Source of the DNA: CAZBXD01 sp965216395
GTDB taxonomy: Bacteria > Pseudomonadota > Alphaproteobacteria > Micavibrionales > SZUA-601
Direction of reading: 5' to 3'
Length of the DNA stretch: 64,000 bases
Assembly: GCA_965216395.1 (NCBI GenBank)
Contig: OZ244156.1
Coordinates: 930,001-994,000, forward strand
In this document: positions 32,069 to 41,257 of the stretch, in pieces
Position numbering within the stretch: position 1 is the stretch's first letter
Layout of the letters: each line of letters starts with the position of its first letter
Notes under the pieces: model-generated
The model's database searches: none
What the model was told of the DNA's origin: nothing
Seen by the model: the letters and a program-made list of their open reading frames with translations, nothing else
Translations under genes and position numbers: made by a program

Positions 32069-32090
32069 GGATAAATAGGATTATTATCTT
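32062..32090 (+). promoter_or_regulatory. Promoter of the repressor-like gene
   Basis: TTGTCA, 17 bases, TATCTT on the plus strand. Its -35 overlaps the -35 of the divergent phage promoter. The start point would be near 32097, giving a leader of about 30 bases to the ATG at 32127. Confidence 0.5.
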
Positions 32091-32126
32091 AGTGCATTTG
32101 GATTTAAAATGTGGGATTATCATCCT

Positions 32127-32786
32127 ATGCTTAAACACAAAGATATATGGCGCGCAATTGACCTTTTGGCTGAAAGCCATGGTTTATCAACCTCTGGCTT
32201 GGCAAAAAAGGCGGGGTTAGACCCCACAACTTTTAATGTCAGCAAACGTCAATCCGATAGCGGAAAACTCCGTTGGCCTTCCACAGAAAGCCTTGCGAAA
32301 GTCTTGGACAAAACAAATACGGATTTAGACACATTGGCTGATTTTGTGCATGGTCGCGCCGCCAAAGAAAACAGCACCTCCACAGCTACGGGTACAGTAA
32401 ATTCTTTACCTCTTATCAATTTAACAAAAGCTTCGGATAAATCGGTTTTGAATACTGAGGGGTTATCAAAACAAACAGCATATGATTATATCGATTTTCC
32501 CGCGATTAAAGATAAAAATGCTTTTGCGATAGAAATATCCAATAATAGTATGGCGCCGTTTTATTGTGATGGGGATATCATTATTCTATCCCCCAGTGAA
32601 ACAAATATTCGTCGCGGGGATCGCGTGATGATTAAAAAATCCAATGGCGAATTTATCATAAAAAGATTGATTCGTGACGGCAATGACCACGTCACTTTAC
32701 GCCATCTGGACCCCAAACATACCGATCTCATCTTACCGCGTTCTGAAATGGATTGGATGGCGCGCATTATATGGGTTAGTCAATAA
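32127..32786 (+). CDS. S24/LexA-like transcriptional repressor
   Basis: A 219-residue protein with an N-terminal helix-turn-helix (IWRAIDLLAESHGLSTSGLA then KKAGLDPTTFNVSKR) and a C-terminal S24 peptidase-like domain: the nucleophile Ser in EISNNSMAPFY and the base Lys in GEFIIKRLIR. Proteins with this DPTTFNxSKR signature are common in alphaproteobacterial chromosomes, so it may be a host regulator as well as a phage repressor. The ATG at 32127 (MLKHKD) matches the usual family start better than 32109. Its location, divergent from the phage operon with overlapping promoters, suggests it controls the prophage. Confidence 0.8.
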   Translation: MLKHKDIWRAIDLLAESHGLSTSGLAKKAGLDPTTFNVSKRQSDSGKLRWPSTESLAKVLDKTNTDLDTLADFVHGRAAKENSTSTATGTVNSLPLINLTKASDKSVLNTEGLSKQTAYDYIDFPAIKDKNAFAIEISNNSMAPFYCDGDIIILSPSETNIRRGDRVMIKKSNGEFIIKRLIRDGNDHVTLRHLDPKHTDLILPRSEMDWMARIIWVSQ

Positions 32787-32902
32787 AACAGATCCCAGAG
32801 TTTTATTTGCGATTTTCCCCCCGTGACTTAGGTATAAAAACAAAAGAATGCTATTATCTTGCATCTCTGTTCATGTCTGTTTAATATAAGTTTTACAAAT
32901 AT
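32787..32902 (+). promoter_or_regulatory. Upstream region of the structured RNA
   Basis: AT-rich stretch between the repressor-like gene and the structured RNA element. TATAAG at 32885-32890 is a possible -10, but no good -35 is seen at the right distance, so the promoter is only inferred. Confidence 0.25.
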
Positions 32903-33059
32903 GGGCTTGATAACCCTTACTGTTAGCGGTTGGTGTACCGATACAACACTCCTCGATTACGATCGGGGAGGCAATGATATATGTTCAGGACTTCGGTCTA
33001 AAAATTATTGCGGCTCTCCTAACAGTAAGCTTATCAACTCCCCGATCACCCGCGAGGAG
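32903..33059 (+). ncRNA. Structured RNA element, leader-like, unknown family
   Basis: Arms TTGATAA plus CTTACTGTTAG (32907-32926) pair with CTAACAGTAAG plus TTATCAA (33019-33037), an 18-pair closing stem with a small bulge. Inside are a nine-pair hairpin with a UACG loop (32949-32970) and an arm GCAATGAT/ATTATTGC (32971-32978 with 33004-33011) capped by GAC-UUCG-GUC. Beyond the closing stem, CTCCCCGATC (33038-33047) is the perfect complement of 32961-32970, and CGAGGAG (33053-33059), the ribosome site of the following ORF, is the perfect complement of CTCCTCG at 32949-32955. Two exclusive pairings are therefore possible. Several known RNA families (6S, tmRNA, RNase P, SRP) were considered and do not fit well. 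Confidence 0.6.
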
Positions 33060-33071
33060 AAGATAAATAAT

Positions 33072-33188
33072 ATGAAGATAGAATTTCACCAACGCTGTAG
33101 AACACGTTTTATTCGATGGCACTATTTCAAATCTTTGAAAATGATCGATATCACATTCTTCAAATTGGTCATTCGAATTAAATATTAA
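33072..33188 (+). CDS. 38-residue basic peptide after the structured RNA
   Basis: A short ORF (MKIEFHQRCRTRFIRW ... IRIKY) rich in Arg, Lys, Phe and Ile, with GAGGAG about 12 bases before the ATG. It is followed by a terminator at 33217-33277, so structured leader, ORF and terminator may form one small transcription unit. The peptide could be a regulated product or simply a leader peptide; the whole unit could also be a noncoding RNA. No homolog is recognised. Confidence 0.4.
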   Translation: MKIEFHQRCRTRFIRWHYFKSLKMIDITFFKLVIRIKY

Positions 33189-33216
33189 ACTTTTTTATTA
33201 AATAGTTTATTCGGTT

Positions 33217-33277
33217 TAGGTGGCGTATTCAGCATACGCACAACACCTCATCACGCTTTTTGTTTTTATTTTTTTTC
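33217..33277 (+). terminator. Terminator of the structured-RNA unit
   Basis: AGGTG-GCGTAT, loop TCAGC, ATACGC-ACAA-CACCT form a long hairpin with one asymmetric bulge, followed by a T-rich tract. The tract overlaps the 3' end of the convergent gene at 33266. Confidence 0.75.
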
Positions 33278-33724
33278 ATTATTGCAAAAATCTTTATCAA
33301 AAAAAGATTTAATTCCAAGGTGTTGCCCCATTAAGTTATAAACAAGAATCTGCCTTTTAGTGCGTTCCGTATCGTTTAAAGAAATACATATAGGTTCTAG
33401 CCATGAAGTGGTAACATAATTATCATCAACTTCTCTCTTTCGGGTGATTAAATCGTCAATTTTACTTTCCGCAACACTTAATGCAGTATTTAAGCTATCA
33501 TGCATTATCTGCATTTTTTTAAATGCCTCATCTGGAGATGCCACACCTAACTTTACTTCATAGGTTTTAACTTGGTCTCGCAGAGTTTCTAGTCTGGCAT
33601 CATAATGCCAACTCATTAAAAAAAACAAAAAGACACAAGACAGAAAAAATAAAACAACACATGTTAAAGGTGCATCTTTCACAATGCGCCACTCTTTGCA
33701 GATATAGTTAAAAAGCTGTTCCAT
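33266..33724 (-). CDS. Hypothetical single-span membrane coiled-coil protein
   Basis: A 152-residue protein with a short cytoplasmic N-terminus (CKEWRIVKDAP), one membrane helix (about 20-40), and a coiled-coil segment (RLETLRDQVKTYEVKLG to SVAESKIDDLITRKREV). The WRxxKxAP-helix-coiled-coil layout recurs in unrelated bacterial hypothetical proteins of unknown role. It is a single minus-strand gene between the structured RNA and the plus-strand genes before lysS. Confidence 0.55.
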   Translation of the reverse strand: MEQLFNYICKEWRIVKDAPLTCVVLFFLSCVFLFFLMSWHYDARLETLRDQVKTYEVKLGVASPDEAFKKMQIMHDSLNTALSVAESKIDDLITRKREVDDNYVTTSWLEPICISLNDTERTKRQILVYNLMGQHLGIKSFFDKDFCNNEKK

Positions 33725-33827
33725 CCTCTACACGTAGCAGATTCCCTCTTTTTTGCCTAGTCTAGAAACCACCAAATATAGGATTAAATTCCTTGACAGT
33801 TTTTTAAAACCATGTCATGGTTCATAT

Positions 33828-34130
33828 ATGGATATATTAAATGATTTATATAATCGCTTTGATGGCCCAATCCCGCAAAGACTTCTTAATATCGCTGAGG
33901 CTGGTTCTTTGCAATCTTACACCCATCACATCGCCTATGCTGCGGAACAACAATTTCAAAAATTAATCATGCAAACTATTGGAATAATAAAACATCATCG
34001 CCGTGCTAAAAATTGCATGATAAAGCAGGGCAAATTTCAAAATTTATCCGATCAGATGTTTTACAATCGTCAATGTGCCCTTGATGCCAGAGAGATTAAA
34101 ATAAAAAACGCGCCAAAACCATTGCCATAG
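33828..34130 (+). CDS. Hypothetical protein
   Basis: A 100-residue basic helical protein from the ATG at 33828; the frame also stays open to a TTG at 33753, adding 25 residues that read plausibly (TKYRIKFLDSFLKPCHG), so the true start is unclear. Neither start has a convincing ribosome site. No motif is recognised. It precedes lysS by 48 bases and may be on the same transcript. Confidence 0.4.
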   Translation: MDILNDLYNRFDGPIPQRLLNIAEAGSLQSYTHHIAYAAEQQFQKLIMQTIGIIKHHRRAKNCMIKQGKFQNLSDQMFYNRQCALDAREIKIKNAPKPLP

Positions 34131-34178
34131 GCGGTTAAATCCGTTAATTTCTTTGTCTTAGAATTAAGGATAAAAGTC

Positions 34179-35696
34179 ATGTCACAAAACAATACCGAAA
34201 AACAACCGAATAATAACAATACCGCGCCTGAAAGTAATATTGTCCGCGATGCCAAATTGAATAATTTAAAATATTTTACCGATAAGGGTATTGATGCCTA
34301 TCCACATGATTTTAAACCCAATGCTAAGGCCGGTGAACTCGCCGACAAATACAAGAGCTTAGCTGATGGTGAAATCACCCAAGACAGTGTGACCGTCGCG
34401 GGGCGTATCATGGCCTATCGTAATTCGGGTATGTTTATTGATCTACATGACATATCGGGGAAAATTCAAATTTTCTCTCATAAACAAGATTTAGACAGCG
34501 AAACACTGGAAAATATCGCGCATTATGATCTTGGTGATATTATTGGTGTAACGGGCTATATCCGCCGTACACCACGCGGCGAATTGACCATTAACGCCAA
34601 AGAAACAGTATTGCTGAACAAGTCTTTACAACCCCTGCCCGAAAAACGGCATGGTTTAACCGATGTTGAACAACGTTACCGCCAACGCTATGTTGATTTG
34701 ATTGCCAATCCAGAGGTTAAAGAGACATTTAAACAGCGCACAAAAATTATTCAAACCTTCCGGAAAATTCTTGATGAAAAAGGGTATTTAGAGGTTGAAA
34801 CCCCCGTATTTCATACTATTCCTGGAGGAACATCTGCTAAACCATTTGTGACCCATCATAATACGCTTGATATGCAACTCTATTTGCGTATTGCGCCAGA
34901 GCTTTATTTAAAACGTTTAATCGTTGGTGGGTTGGCCGATGGCGTTTATGAAATCAGTCGTCTGTTTCGTAATGAAGGGATATCGCCGAAACATAATCCA
35001 GAATTTACCGCCCTAGAAGTTTATGCTGCGTATCAAGATTATCACGATATGATGGCTTTAACAGAAGAATTGGTGGAACAATCCTGTATCGCAATCAATG
35101 GCACAACCAAGGTTACTTTTGGCGATAAAGAAATTGATTTTAAAGCCCCATGGACGCGTAAAACGATGTGTGAATTGGTTGCCGAGAAAACAGGCATCGA
35201 TTTTATGGATTATACAGATTTTGAGGCCGCCAAAGAAAAAGCCGCCGAGTTAGATATCACGGTTGAAGATCATATGAATTGGGGCAAAATTGTTGCCGAA
35301 GCGTTTGATCGTTATGTTGAAGCCGATCTTATTCAACCCACCCATGTGATTGATTATCCACGCGATATTTCACCTTTGGCCAAAAAACACCGTGATAACC
35401 CACTCTTGGCTGAACGTTTTGAAAGTTTTGCTAATGGTTGGGAAATTGCCAATGCCTTTAGCGAATTGAATGACCCACAAGATCAACGGGCACGTTTTGA
35501 AGACCAAGTTAAAGAACGCGAAGCCGGTGATGACGAAGCACAATATTTAGACGAAGATTATATCAACGCATTAGAATATGGCATGCCCCCCACAGGTGGT
35601 CTGGGTGTTGGCATGGACCGTCTTGTGATGTTGCTCACCAATTCACAAACCATTCGTGATGTTCTCCTTTTCCCAACGATGCGTCAAAAAAATTAA
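34179..35696 (+). CDS. lysS: Lysyl-tRNA synthetase, class II
   Basis: A 505-residue class II enzyme that charges tRNA-Lys. An OB-fold anticodon-binding domain covers about 65-155 (VAGRIMAYRNSGMFIDLHD). The catalytic domain carries motif 2 (RLFRNEGISPKHNPEFTALE) and motif 3 (GGLGVGMDRLVML) near the C-terminus, with FANGWEIANAFSELNDP before it. Alphaproteobacteria vary between class I and class II LysRS; this one is class II. AAGGAT precedes the ATG. Its stop overlaps the ubiE ATG by one base. Confidence 0.95.
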   Translation: MSQNNTEKQPNNNNTAPESNIVRDAKLNNLKYFTDKGIDAYPHDFKPNAKAGELADKYKSLADGEITQDSVTVAGRIMAYRNSGMFIDLHDISGKIQIFSHKQDLDSETLENIAHYDLGDIIGVTGYIRRTPRGELTINAKETVLLNKSLQPLPEKRHGLTDVEQRYRQRYVDLIANPEVKETFKQRTKIIQTFRKILDEKGYLEVETPVFHTIPGGTSAKPFVTHHNTLDMQLYLRIAPELYLKRLIVGGLADGVYEISRLFRNEGISPKHNPEFTALEVYAAYQDYHDMMALTEELVEQSCIAINGTTKVTFGDKEIDFKAPWTRKTMCELVAEKTGIDFMDYTDFEAAKEKAAELDITVEDHMNWGKIVAEAFDRYVEADLIQPTHVIDYPRDISPLAKKHRDNPLLAERFESFANGWEIANAFSELNDPQDQRARFEDQVKEREAGDDEAQYLDEDYINALEYGMPPTGGLGVGMDRLVMLLTNSQTIRDVLLFPTMRQKN

Positions 35697-36463
35697 TGGT
35701 AAAAAACGATCAAAAAACACATACCGAAGGGCATTTTTTCGGGTATGAAGAAATTGACCCGAAAGAAAAACAAGCACGGGTTCATGATGTTTTTGCCTCT
35801 GTGGCGGGTGACTATGATTTAATGAATGATTTGATGTCGGTCGGTGTTCATCGCTTATGGAAGAATAAACTGATCCGCCATATTCGCCCCCGTCAAAATC
35901 AACACTATCTCGATGTGGCTGGTGGTACGGGGGATATTGCTTTCCGTCTTTTTAAAGCAACAGAGGGCCAAGCCCCGATCACCGTATGTGATATTAATGG
36001 TGAAATGCTCAAAGTCGGGGAACGACGCGCCATTGATCAGGGAATCTTAGAAGGCATTGATTGGGTGGAAGGCAATGCTGAAAAACTCCCCTTTGCTGAT
36101 CATATGTTTGACTGTTACACGATTTCTTTCGGATTAAGAAATGTCACGCATATTGACCAAGCCATCGCCGAAGCCTATCGCGTTTTAAAACCGGGCGGGC
36201 ATTTTTATTGCCTTGAATTTTCAAAAATGCGTATCCCAATAATCAACAAAATCTATGATAAATATTCATTTAAACTGATCCCCAAAATTGGCGAACTGGT
36301 CGCTAAAGATCGCGAGAGCTATCAATATTTAGTCGAAAGTATTCGCCAATTCCCATCCCAACGACAGCTTTTACGCCGTATTAATGACGTTGGATTCCAA
36401 CAAACACAATATACTAATCTCTCTGGCGGCATCGCCGCCATTCATCAGGCTATTAAAATTTAA
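35696..36463 (+). CDS. ubiE: Demethylmenaquinone/ubiquinone methyltransferase
   Basis: A 255-residue SAM-dependent C-methyltransferase of the UbiE/COQ5 family, acting on 2-polyprenyl-6-methoxy-1,4-benzoquinol in ubiquinone synthesis. SAM motif I LDVAGGTGDIAFRL is near residue 70, and family signatures YDLMNDLMSVGVHRLWK and GLRNVTHIDQAI with LKPGGHFYCLEFSK are present. Ubiquinone in this organism is also suggested by ispB and ETF-QO in the window. Translationally coupled to lysS. Confidence 0.95.
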   Translation: MVKNDQKTHTEGHFFGYEEIDPKEKQARVHDVFASVAGDYDLMNDLMSVGVHRLWKNKLIRHIRPRQNQHYLDVAGGTGDIAFRLFKATEGQAPITVCDINGEMLKVGERRAIDQGILEGIDWVEGNAEKLPFADHMFDCYTISFGLRNVTHIDQAIAEAYRVLKPGGHFYCLEFSKMRIPIINKIYDKYSFKLIPKIGELVAKDRESYQYLVESIRQFPSQRQLLRRINDVGFQQTQYTNLSGGIAAIHQAIKI

Positions 36464-36480
36464 CTCAAGGAGCTTCGCCT

Positions 36481-36930
36481 ATGACACTTTCGATAGATAT
36501 CAAAACACTTGCACATTTTGAAGGGTTAGAGCTTCCACAATATGCGACCGCGCAATCGGCTGCCGTTGATCTTCCAGCTGCTATTTCCGAGCCAATTACA
36601 ATCCAACCTGGAAAACGCGAAAAAATCCCTACCGGTCTTTGCATTGCACTGCCCGCTGGCTATGAAGCACAAATTCGTTCTCGTTCAGGTTTAGCTTACC
36701 GAAATGGTATCCGCGTTTTTCAGGGAGTTGGCACAATTGACGCCGATTATCGGGGTGAAATGAGCATCCTACTTCAAAACGATGGAGATGAATCCTTCAC
36801 GATTAAGCGCGGTATGCGCATCGCCCAAATGGTCATCGCCAAACATGAGGTCGCTCAATGGGTTGTTAAACAAGAACTAGAGGACACAGAACGTGGCGCT
36901 GGCGGCTTTGGTTCCACGGGGACAAAGTAA
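36481..36930 (+). CDS. dut: dUTP diphosphatase
   Basis: A 149-residue trimeric dUTPase that converts dUTP to dUMP and keeps uracil out of DNA. Motifs in order: SAAVDLPAA near 27, RSRSGLAYRNGI at about 67, GTIDADYRGE (about 84), RIAQMVIAK near 113 and the C-terminal GAGGFGSTG. AAGGAG precedes the ATG, 17 bases after ubiE. The protein lacks the usual second Asp-Leu spacing of SAGxDL (AVDL here), a small variation. Confidence 0.93.
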   Translation: MTLSIDIKTLAHFEGLELPQYATAQSAAVDLPAAISEPITIQPGKREKIPTGLCIALPAGYEAQIRSRSGLAYRNGIRVFQGVGTIDADYRGEMSILLQNDGDESFTIKRGMRIAQMVIAKHEVAQWVVKQELEDTERGAGGFGSTGTK

Positions 36931-37031
36931 TATTAATATACCCCTATTCCCAAAACACACAGTTTAAAAGCATTAAATTTAACGCGCTAAACGCTTGGCG
37001 GAATAGTTAAATATGCTTATACTGCTTATCC

Positions 37032-39737
37032 ATGACACAAGCAGCAAAAAAAGCCCCGTTATCATCGACTATGACGGTAGAAGACAAATCATCCCTCACC
37101 CCGATGATGCAACAATATATGGATGTTAAAGAAGCCCATGCTGATTGCCTTGTTTTTTATCGGATGGGTGATTTTTATGAGATGTTTTTTGAAGATGCTG
37201 TGAAAGCATCCGCAGCGCTTGATATTGCTTTGACCAAACGTGGTAAGAAAAAAGGCGTGGATATCCCGATGTGTGGAGTGCCGGTTCACGCCTATGAAAC
37301 CTATCTATCAAAACTTATTCGCGCTGGGTTTCGGGTGGCGATTTGTGAACAAATTGAAACCCCCGCACAGGCCAAAGCACGCGGTGGGTATAAAGCCTTA
37401 GTCAAACGGGATGTTGTGCGGATTATCACCCCAGGCACAATTACCGAAGATAACCTGCTCAATGCGCGCCAAAATAATTATTTAACGGCTCTGGCCGTTT
37501 ACCGATCCCAATGGGCTCTGGCTTGGGTTGATTTATCAACAGGTACGCTGTTTGTGCAATCTTTAGATAAAACTGACATCGCGGCAGCCATGACGCGCTT
37601 AAACCCCTGCGAAGTGATTATCCCGCAGTCTTTCGAAAAAGAAATAACTGAGCTCACCGATTTATCTGATGACGTTTTTACACCTCAGGTTGATACCCGT
37701 TTTGATGCAAAAAATGCCCATACTCGTTTGACTGCGCTCTTTAATGTCAAAACCCTTGATTCTTATGGAGATTTTTCAACAGCAGATCTTTCTGCACTGG
37801 GGATTTTGATTGACTATATTGAATTAACACAAAAGGGCAATATTCCCCGTTTATCCCCCCCTGTGAAATTGGCTAATACATCTTTGATGCGTATTGATGG
37901 ATCAACGCGACGTAATTTAGAATTAAACCAAACATTACAGGGCGAACGGCGGGGCAGTGTTTTGGACACAATTGATCGATGCGTTACCGGCGCTGGCGCA
38001 CGCTTATTATCCAATTTTTTAAACATGCCCTTAACGAACCCAGAAATGATCAACGACCGTTTGGATCAAATAGAATGGTTTATCAACCAAAATGATCAAC
38101 GTCTTAAAATTTGTGACCATTTAAAACAATGCCCTGATCTTGAACGGGCCCTTACCCGTATTTCTCTTGGAAGAGGTGGACCACGTGATCTGGCGGTCAT
38201 TCGTGACGGATTGCGGCAAGCAAAAATTATTCAAGAAAATATGGTTCATCATAAACATAAAAGTGAGCAACTCTTTGCCGAACTTCCCAATGGTTTAAAA
38301 AAATCCTATCAAAACCTTGATATCAATACATCACATGTGAAATTGGTTGCAACGCTTGATCAAGCGTTGAAGAAAGATTTACCTCTTTTAACCCGCGATG
38401 GCGGTTTTATTGCAAAAGGATATGATGCAACATTAGATGAATTTGTACGTCTGCGCGATGACAGTAAACGGATTATTGCCAGCTTACAAAAACAATATAG
38501 CGAACGCACTGGCATTAACACGCTTAAAATTAAGCATAATAATGTATTGGGATATTTCGTTGATATCACGCCCACACATTTGAATAAAATATCCAATGAT
38601 GATTTCTTTATTCACCGCCAAACTTTGGCGAATGCGGTTCGTTTTACAACCGTTGAACTTTCTGATTTGGATAAAAAAATCTCTGAAGCGAATTTTAAAG
38701 CCACAGCCACTGAGTTAGAAATTTTTCAAAACTTATCAGAAAAGATTTTAAAAGATGGCCATCGTATTGCTTTAACAGCAAAAGCCATCGCCACCATTGA
38801 TTGCATGTCGGGATTGGCTAATCTGGCTATTGAGCAAAATTATTGTCGCCCCGTTATTGATGACAGTTTAACCTTTGATATTCAAGGCGGACGCCACGTT
38901 GTGGTGGAACATGTCCTTAAGCAAAACAAATCGGAAAACCAATTTATTGCTAATAATTGTAATTTGAATACGGGACATAGTTTGTGGTTACTAACGGGCC
39001 CCAATATGGCTGGTAAATCAACATTTTTACGCCAAAATGCTTTAATCACACTTATGGCACAAATGGGTTCCTATGTGCCGGCCTCATCGGCGCATATTGG
39101 CGTGGTTGATCGTCTTTTCAGTCGTGTTGGTGCGGCAGATGATTTGGCACGCGGACAATCAACATTTATGGTCGAAATGGTTGAAACAGCAACGATTTTA
39201 AATCAAGCAACGGAACGCTCCCTTGTCATTTTAGATGAAATTGGCCGCGGTACGGCCACCTTTGACGGATTATCCATTGCGTGGGGAACAATCGAACATT
39301 TACATGATGTCAACAAATCACGCGGGCTTTTCGCGACGCATTATCACGAACTCACCGATCTGACAAACCGTTTGGACAATTTATCTTGTCATACAATGCG
39401 GGTTAAGGAATGGCAAAATGACATTATTTTTCTCCACCAAGTTGAACCCGGTATGGCCAACCGATCCTATGGTATTCATGTCGCGCGTCTGGCCGGTATT
39501 CCTAATGTGGTTATCCAACGCGCCGAAAATATTCTTCATCGTATTGAGACAGGAAAATCAGCGCATAATATTTCTGAAATAAGTGAAGACCTCCCGCTTT
39601 TTAGTACCCTGAAAGAAAAGACTTCTGAAAATCCAACACATGATAAAATCGTTTCAAAACTAGAAACCATTAATCCAGACCTCCTCACCCCGCGAGATGC
39701 ACTTGATATTCTTTATGATTTAAAAAAGGATATTTAA
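37032..39737 (+). CDS. mutS: DNA mismatch repair protein MutS
   Basis: A 901-residue MutS. The mismatch-recognition Phe-x-Glu is in GDFYEMFFED (about 46-55), the connector and lever domains follow, and the ATPase domain has Walker A GPNMAGKS (656-663) and Walker B with DEIGRGTATFDG near 735. The C-terminus ends in the helix-turn-helix dimer region. Full length for alphaproteobacteria. A 100-base AT-rich gap before it probably holds its promoter. The stop overlaps the next start by one base. Confidence 0.96.
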   Translation: MTQAAKKAPLSSTMTVEDKSSLTPMMQQYMDVKEAHADCLVFYRMGDFYEMFFEDAVKASAALDIALTKRGKKKGVDIPMCGVPVHAYETYLSKLIRAGFRVAICEQIETPAQAKARGGYKALVKRDVVRIITPGTITEDNLLNARQNNYLTALAVYRSQWALAWVDLSTGTLFVQSLDKTDIAAAMTRLNPCEVIIPQSFEKEITELTDLSDDVFTPQVDTRFDAKNAHTRLTALFNVKTLDSYGDFSTADLSALGILIDYIELTQKGNIPRLSPPVKLANTSLMRIDGSTRRNLELNQTLQGERRGSVLDTIDRCVTGAGARLLSNFLNMPLTNPEMINDRLDQIEWFINQNDQRLKICDHLKQCPDLERALTRISLGRGGPRDLAVIRDGLRQAKIIQENMVHHKHKSEQLFAELPNGLKKSYQNLDINTSHVKLVATLDQALKKDLPLLTRDGGFIAKGYDATLDEFVRLRDDSKRIIASLQKQYSERTGINTLKIKHNNVLGYFVDITPTHLNKISNDDFFIHRQTLANAVRFTTVELSDLDKKISEANFKATATELEIFQNLSEKILKDGHRIALTAKAIATIDCMSGLANLAIEQNYCRPVIDDSLTFDIQGGRHVVVEHVLKQNKSENQFIANNCNLNTGHSLWLLTGPNMAGKSTFLRQNALITLMAQMGSYVPASSAHIGVVDRLFSRVGAADDLARGQSTFMVEMVETATILNQATERSLVILDEIGRGTATFDGLSIAWGTIEHLHDVNKSRGLFATHYHELTDLTNRLDNLSCHTMRVKEWQNDIIFLHQVEPGMANRSYGIHVARLAGIPNVVIQRAENILHRIETGKSAHNISEISEDLPLFSTLKEKTSENPTHDKIVSKLETINPDLLTPRDALDILYDLKKDI

Positions 39738-41182
39738 TGGAGAATATTTTTAGTCCTATAGAAGGTTTAAGTGTATTAGGTATATATGCGTTAATCATGA
39801 TTACATTGGCGCTTTGGTCAAAGCAACGTCATCAGGAAAACCGTGTTGAATTTTTACTTGCGGGACGTAAAGTTGGGGTATTGTTTGGTGCTATGTCAGC
39901 CGCCGTATCATGGATATGGGCACCCGCTTTATTTCTTGGTTCACAAAAAGCGTATGAGCAAGGTATCGCTGGTATATTTGCTTTTTTAGTGCCTAATTTC
40001 TTTGCATTGATCGTATTTTCATTTATTGCGTTAAAGGCGCGAAAAATCTTTCCCAATGGATTTACTTTGCCCGAATTGATGAAAGAAAAATATGGCTCCA
40101 AAGTCCATAAACTCTATCTCTTTAAGTTTATTAGTTTACAAACTTGCTCCTTTTCAATCCAGATTCTTGCTGGTAGCACGCTGATCTCTCTCATGACAGG
40201 AATCAGTTTGCCGATTATTGGGTTATGCTTAACATTGATTGCACTTAGCTATTCAATTATTGGTGGATTCCGCGCATCCATTATTACCGATGTTATTCAA
40301 ATGACAATTATATTAGGCGTTATTGCTTATGTTATTCCCAATGCGATTGATCGCACAGGCGGTTTTGTGAGCGTAGTTGATGGTTTAGCTGGAATTAACG
40401 ATGTGGGTGGCCATATCTTAAACCCATGGATTCTCTATTCATTTGGCATACCCGTTGCCATTACGCTTATCACCGGTCCTGTTTCGGATCAAATGCATTG
40501 GCAACGCGCCTATTCTCTGGGAAACGATCAAAACGTACTTAAAACATTTTTTATTGCAGCATGTTTATTCATCAGTGTCCCCCTGTCCTTATCGGTTTTA
40601 GGATTTATTGCGGCAAATCCCGATATATCCCAAGGTTGGCATATATCCAATCCACAAATGGTGGGACCGATTACAGTGTCTTATCTTTTCTCTGATACAG
40701 TTTTAATTGCATTTAGTTTAATGTTGATATCAGGCTTATGCTCTACACTTGATTCAATTTTATGCGCTGTTTCATCGCTCACCGCCATTGACATTTTTAC
40801 TCATGATAGCCACGAACAAGGCACAGGTCGCAAAGTATATCTGGCGCGCCTGGGAATGGTCGGTGTTGCAACTGTTGGCTTAGCGATGGCTATTTTACCA
40901 GGTATTCAAATTATTCATCTATGGTTTTTTGCCACCACTTTTAGAGCGCCTAGTTTTATTCCAACGATTCTTACCTTATTTTGGAAACCGATCACGGCAA
41001 AAAGTGTTTTTTATGCGATTTCTTTGAGTATCATCATCGGCGGGCCAACCTATATCGTGGGTGTTATTATCAAAAACCCACATTTGATCGTTTTAGGAAG
41101 TATGATACCTCTGATCATCAGTGCCATCGTATGTCTATGCTTTGGACGTGTAAAAAACAGCCCAAAAGTGATTACTACTTAA
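39737..41182 (+). CDS. Sodium:solute symporter family protein
   Basis: A 481-residue membrane protein with about 13 transmembrane segments in the LeuT-type SSS (solute:sodium symporter) fold. The region YSIIGGFRASIITDVIQMTI (about 175-194) is the family signature, and QMHWQRAYSLG near 255 is also typical. Substrate cannot be told from the sequence (proline, pantothenate, sugars, acetate are possibilities). One-base overlap with mutS suggests cotranscription, though a functional link is not obvious. Confidence 0.85.
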   Translation: MENIFSPIEGLSVLGIYALIMITLALWSKQRHQENRVEFLLAGRKVGVLFGAMSAAVSWIWAPALFLGSQKAYEQGIAGIFAFLVPNFFALIVFSFIALKARKIFPNGFTLPELMKEKYGSKVHKLYLFKFISLQTCSFSIQILAGSTLISLMTGISLPIIGLCLTLIALSYSIIGGFRASIITDVIQMTIILGVIAYVIPNAIDRTGGFVSVVDGLAGINDVGGHILNPWILYSFGIPVAITLITGPVSDQMHWQRAYSLGNDQNVLKTFFIAACLFISVPLSLSVLGFIAANPDISQGWHISNPQMVGPITVSYLFSDTVLIAFSLMLISGLCSTLDSILCAVSSLTAIDIFTHDSHEQGTGRKVYLARLGMVGVATVGLAMAILPGIQIIHLWFFATTFRAPSFIPTILTLFWKPITAKSVFYAISLSIIIGGPTYIVGVIIKNPHLIVLGSMIPLIISAIVCLCFGRVKNSPKVITT

Positions 41183-41257
41183 AAAAAATGAGAAACCTTT
41201 ATTAACTTTTTCACGTTACACCCAAATTCATAGATCTGATATTGATAGGGTGACACG

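Noticed and set aside
26566..32070. Shared word TTTGTCAAGG at 26566 and 32062 as a repressor operator
   Set aside because: The shared part is explained by the -35 element (TTGACA on the minus strand) of two promoters; only the inverted repeats are kept as operator candidates.
32903..33059. 6S RNA, split tmRNA or RNase P as identity of the structured RNA
   Set aside because: GCGGTTGGTG also occurs in E. coli 6S, but the multi-branched fold does not match the long single hairpin of 6S. No tag frame or TTCGA arm for tmRNA, and no RNase P core motif.
32859..33188. A 109-codon frame covering the structured RNA
   Set aside because: The first two thirds lie in paired RNA arms and read as unlikely protein; only the last 38 codons have a ribosome site.
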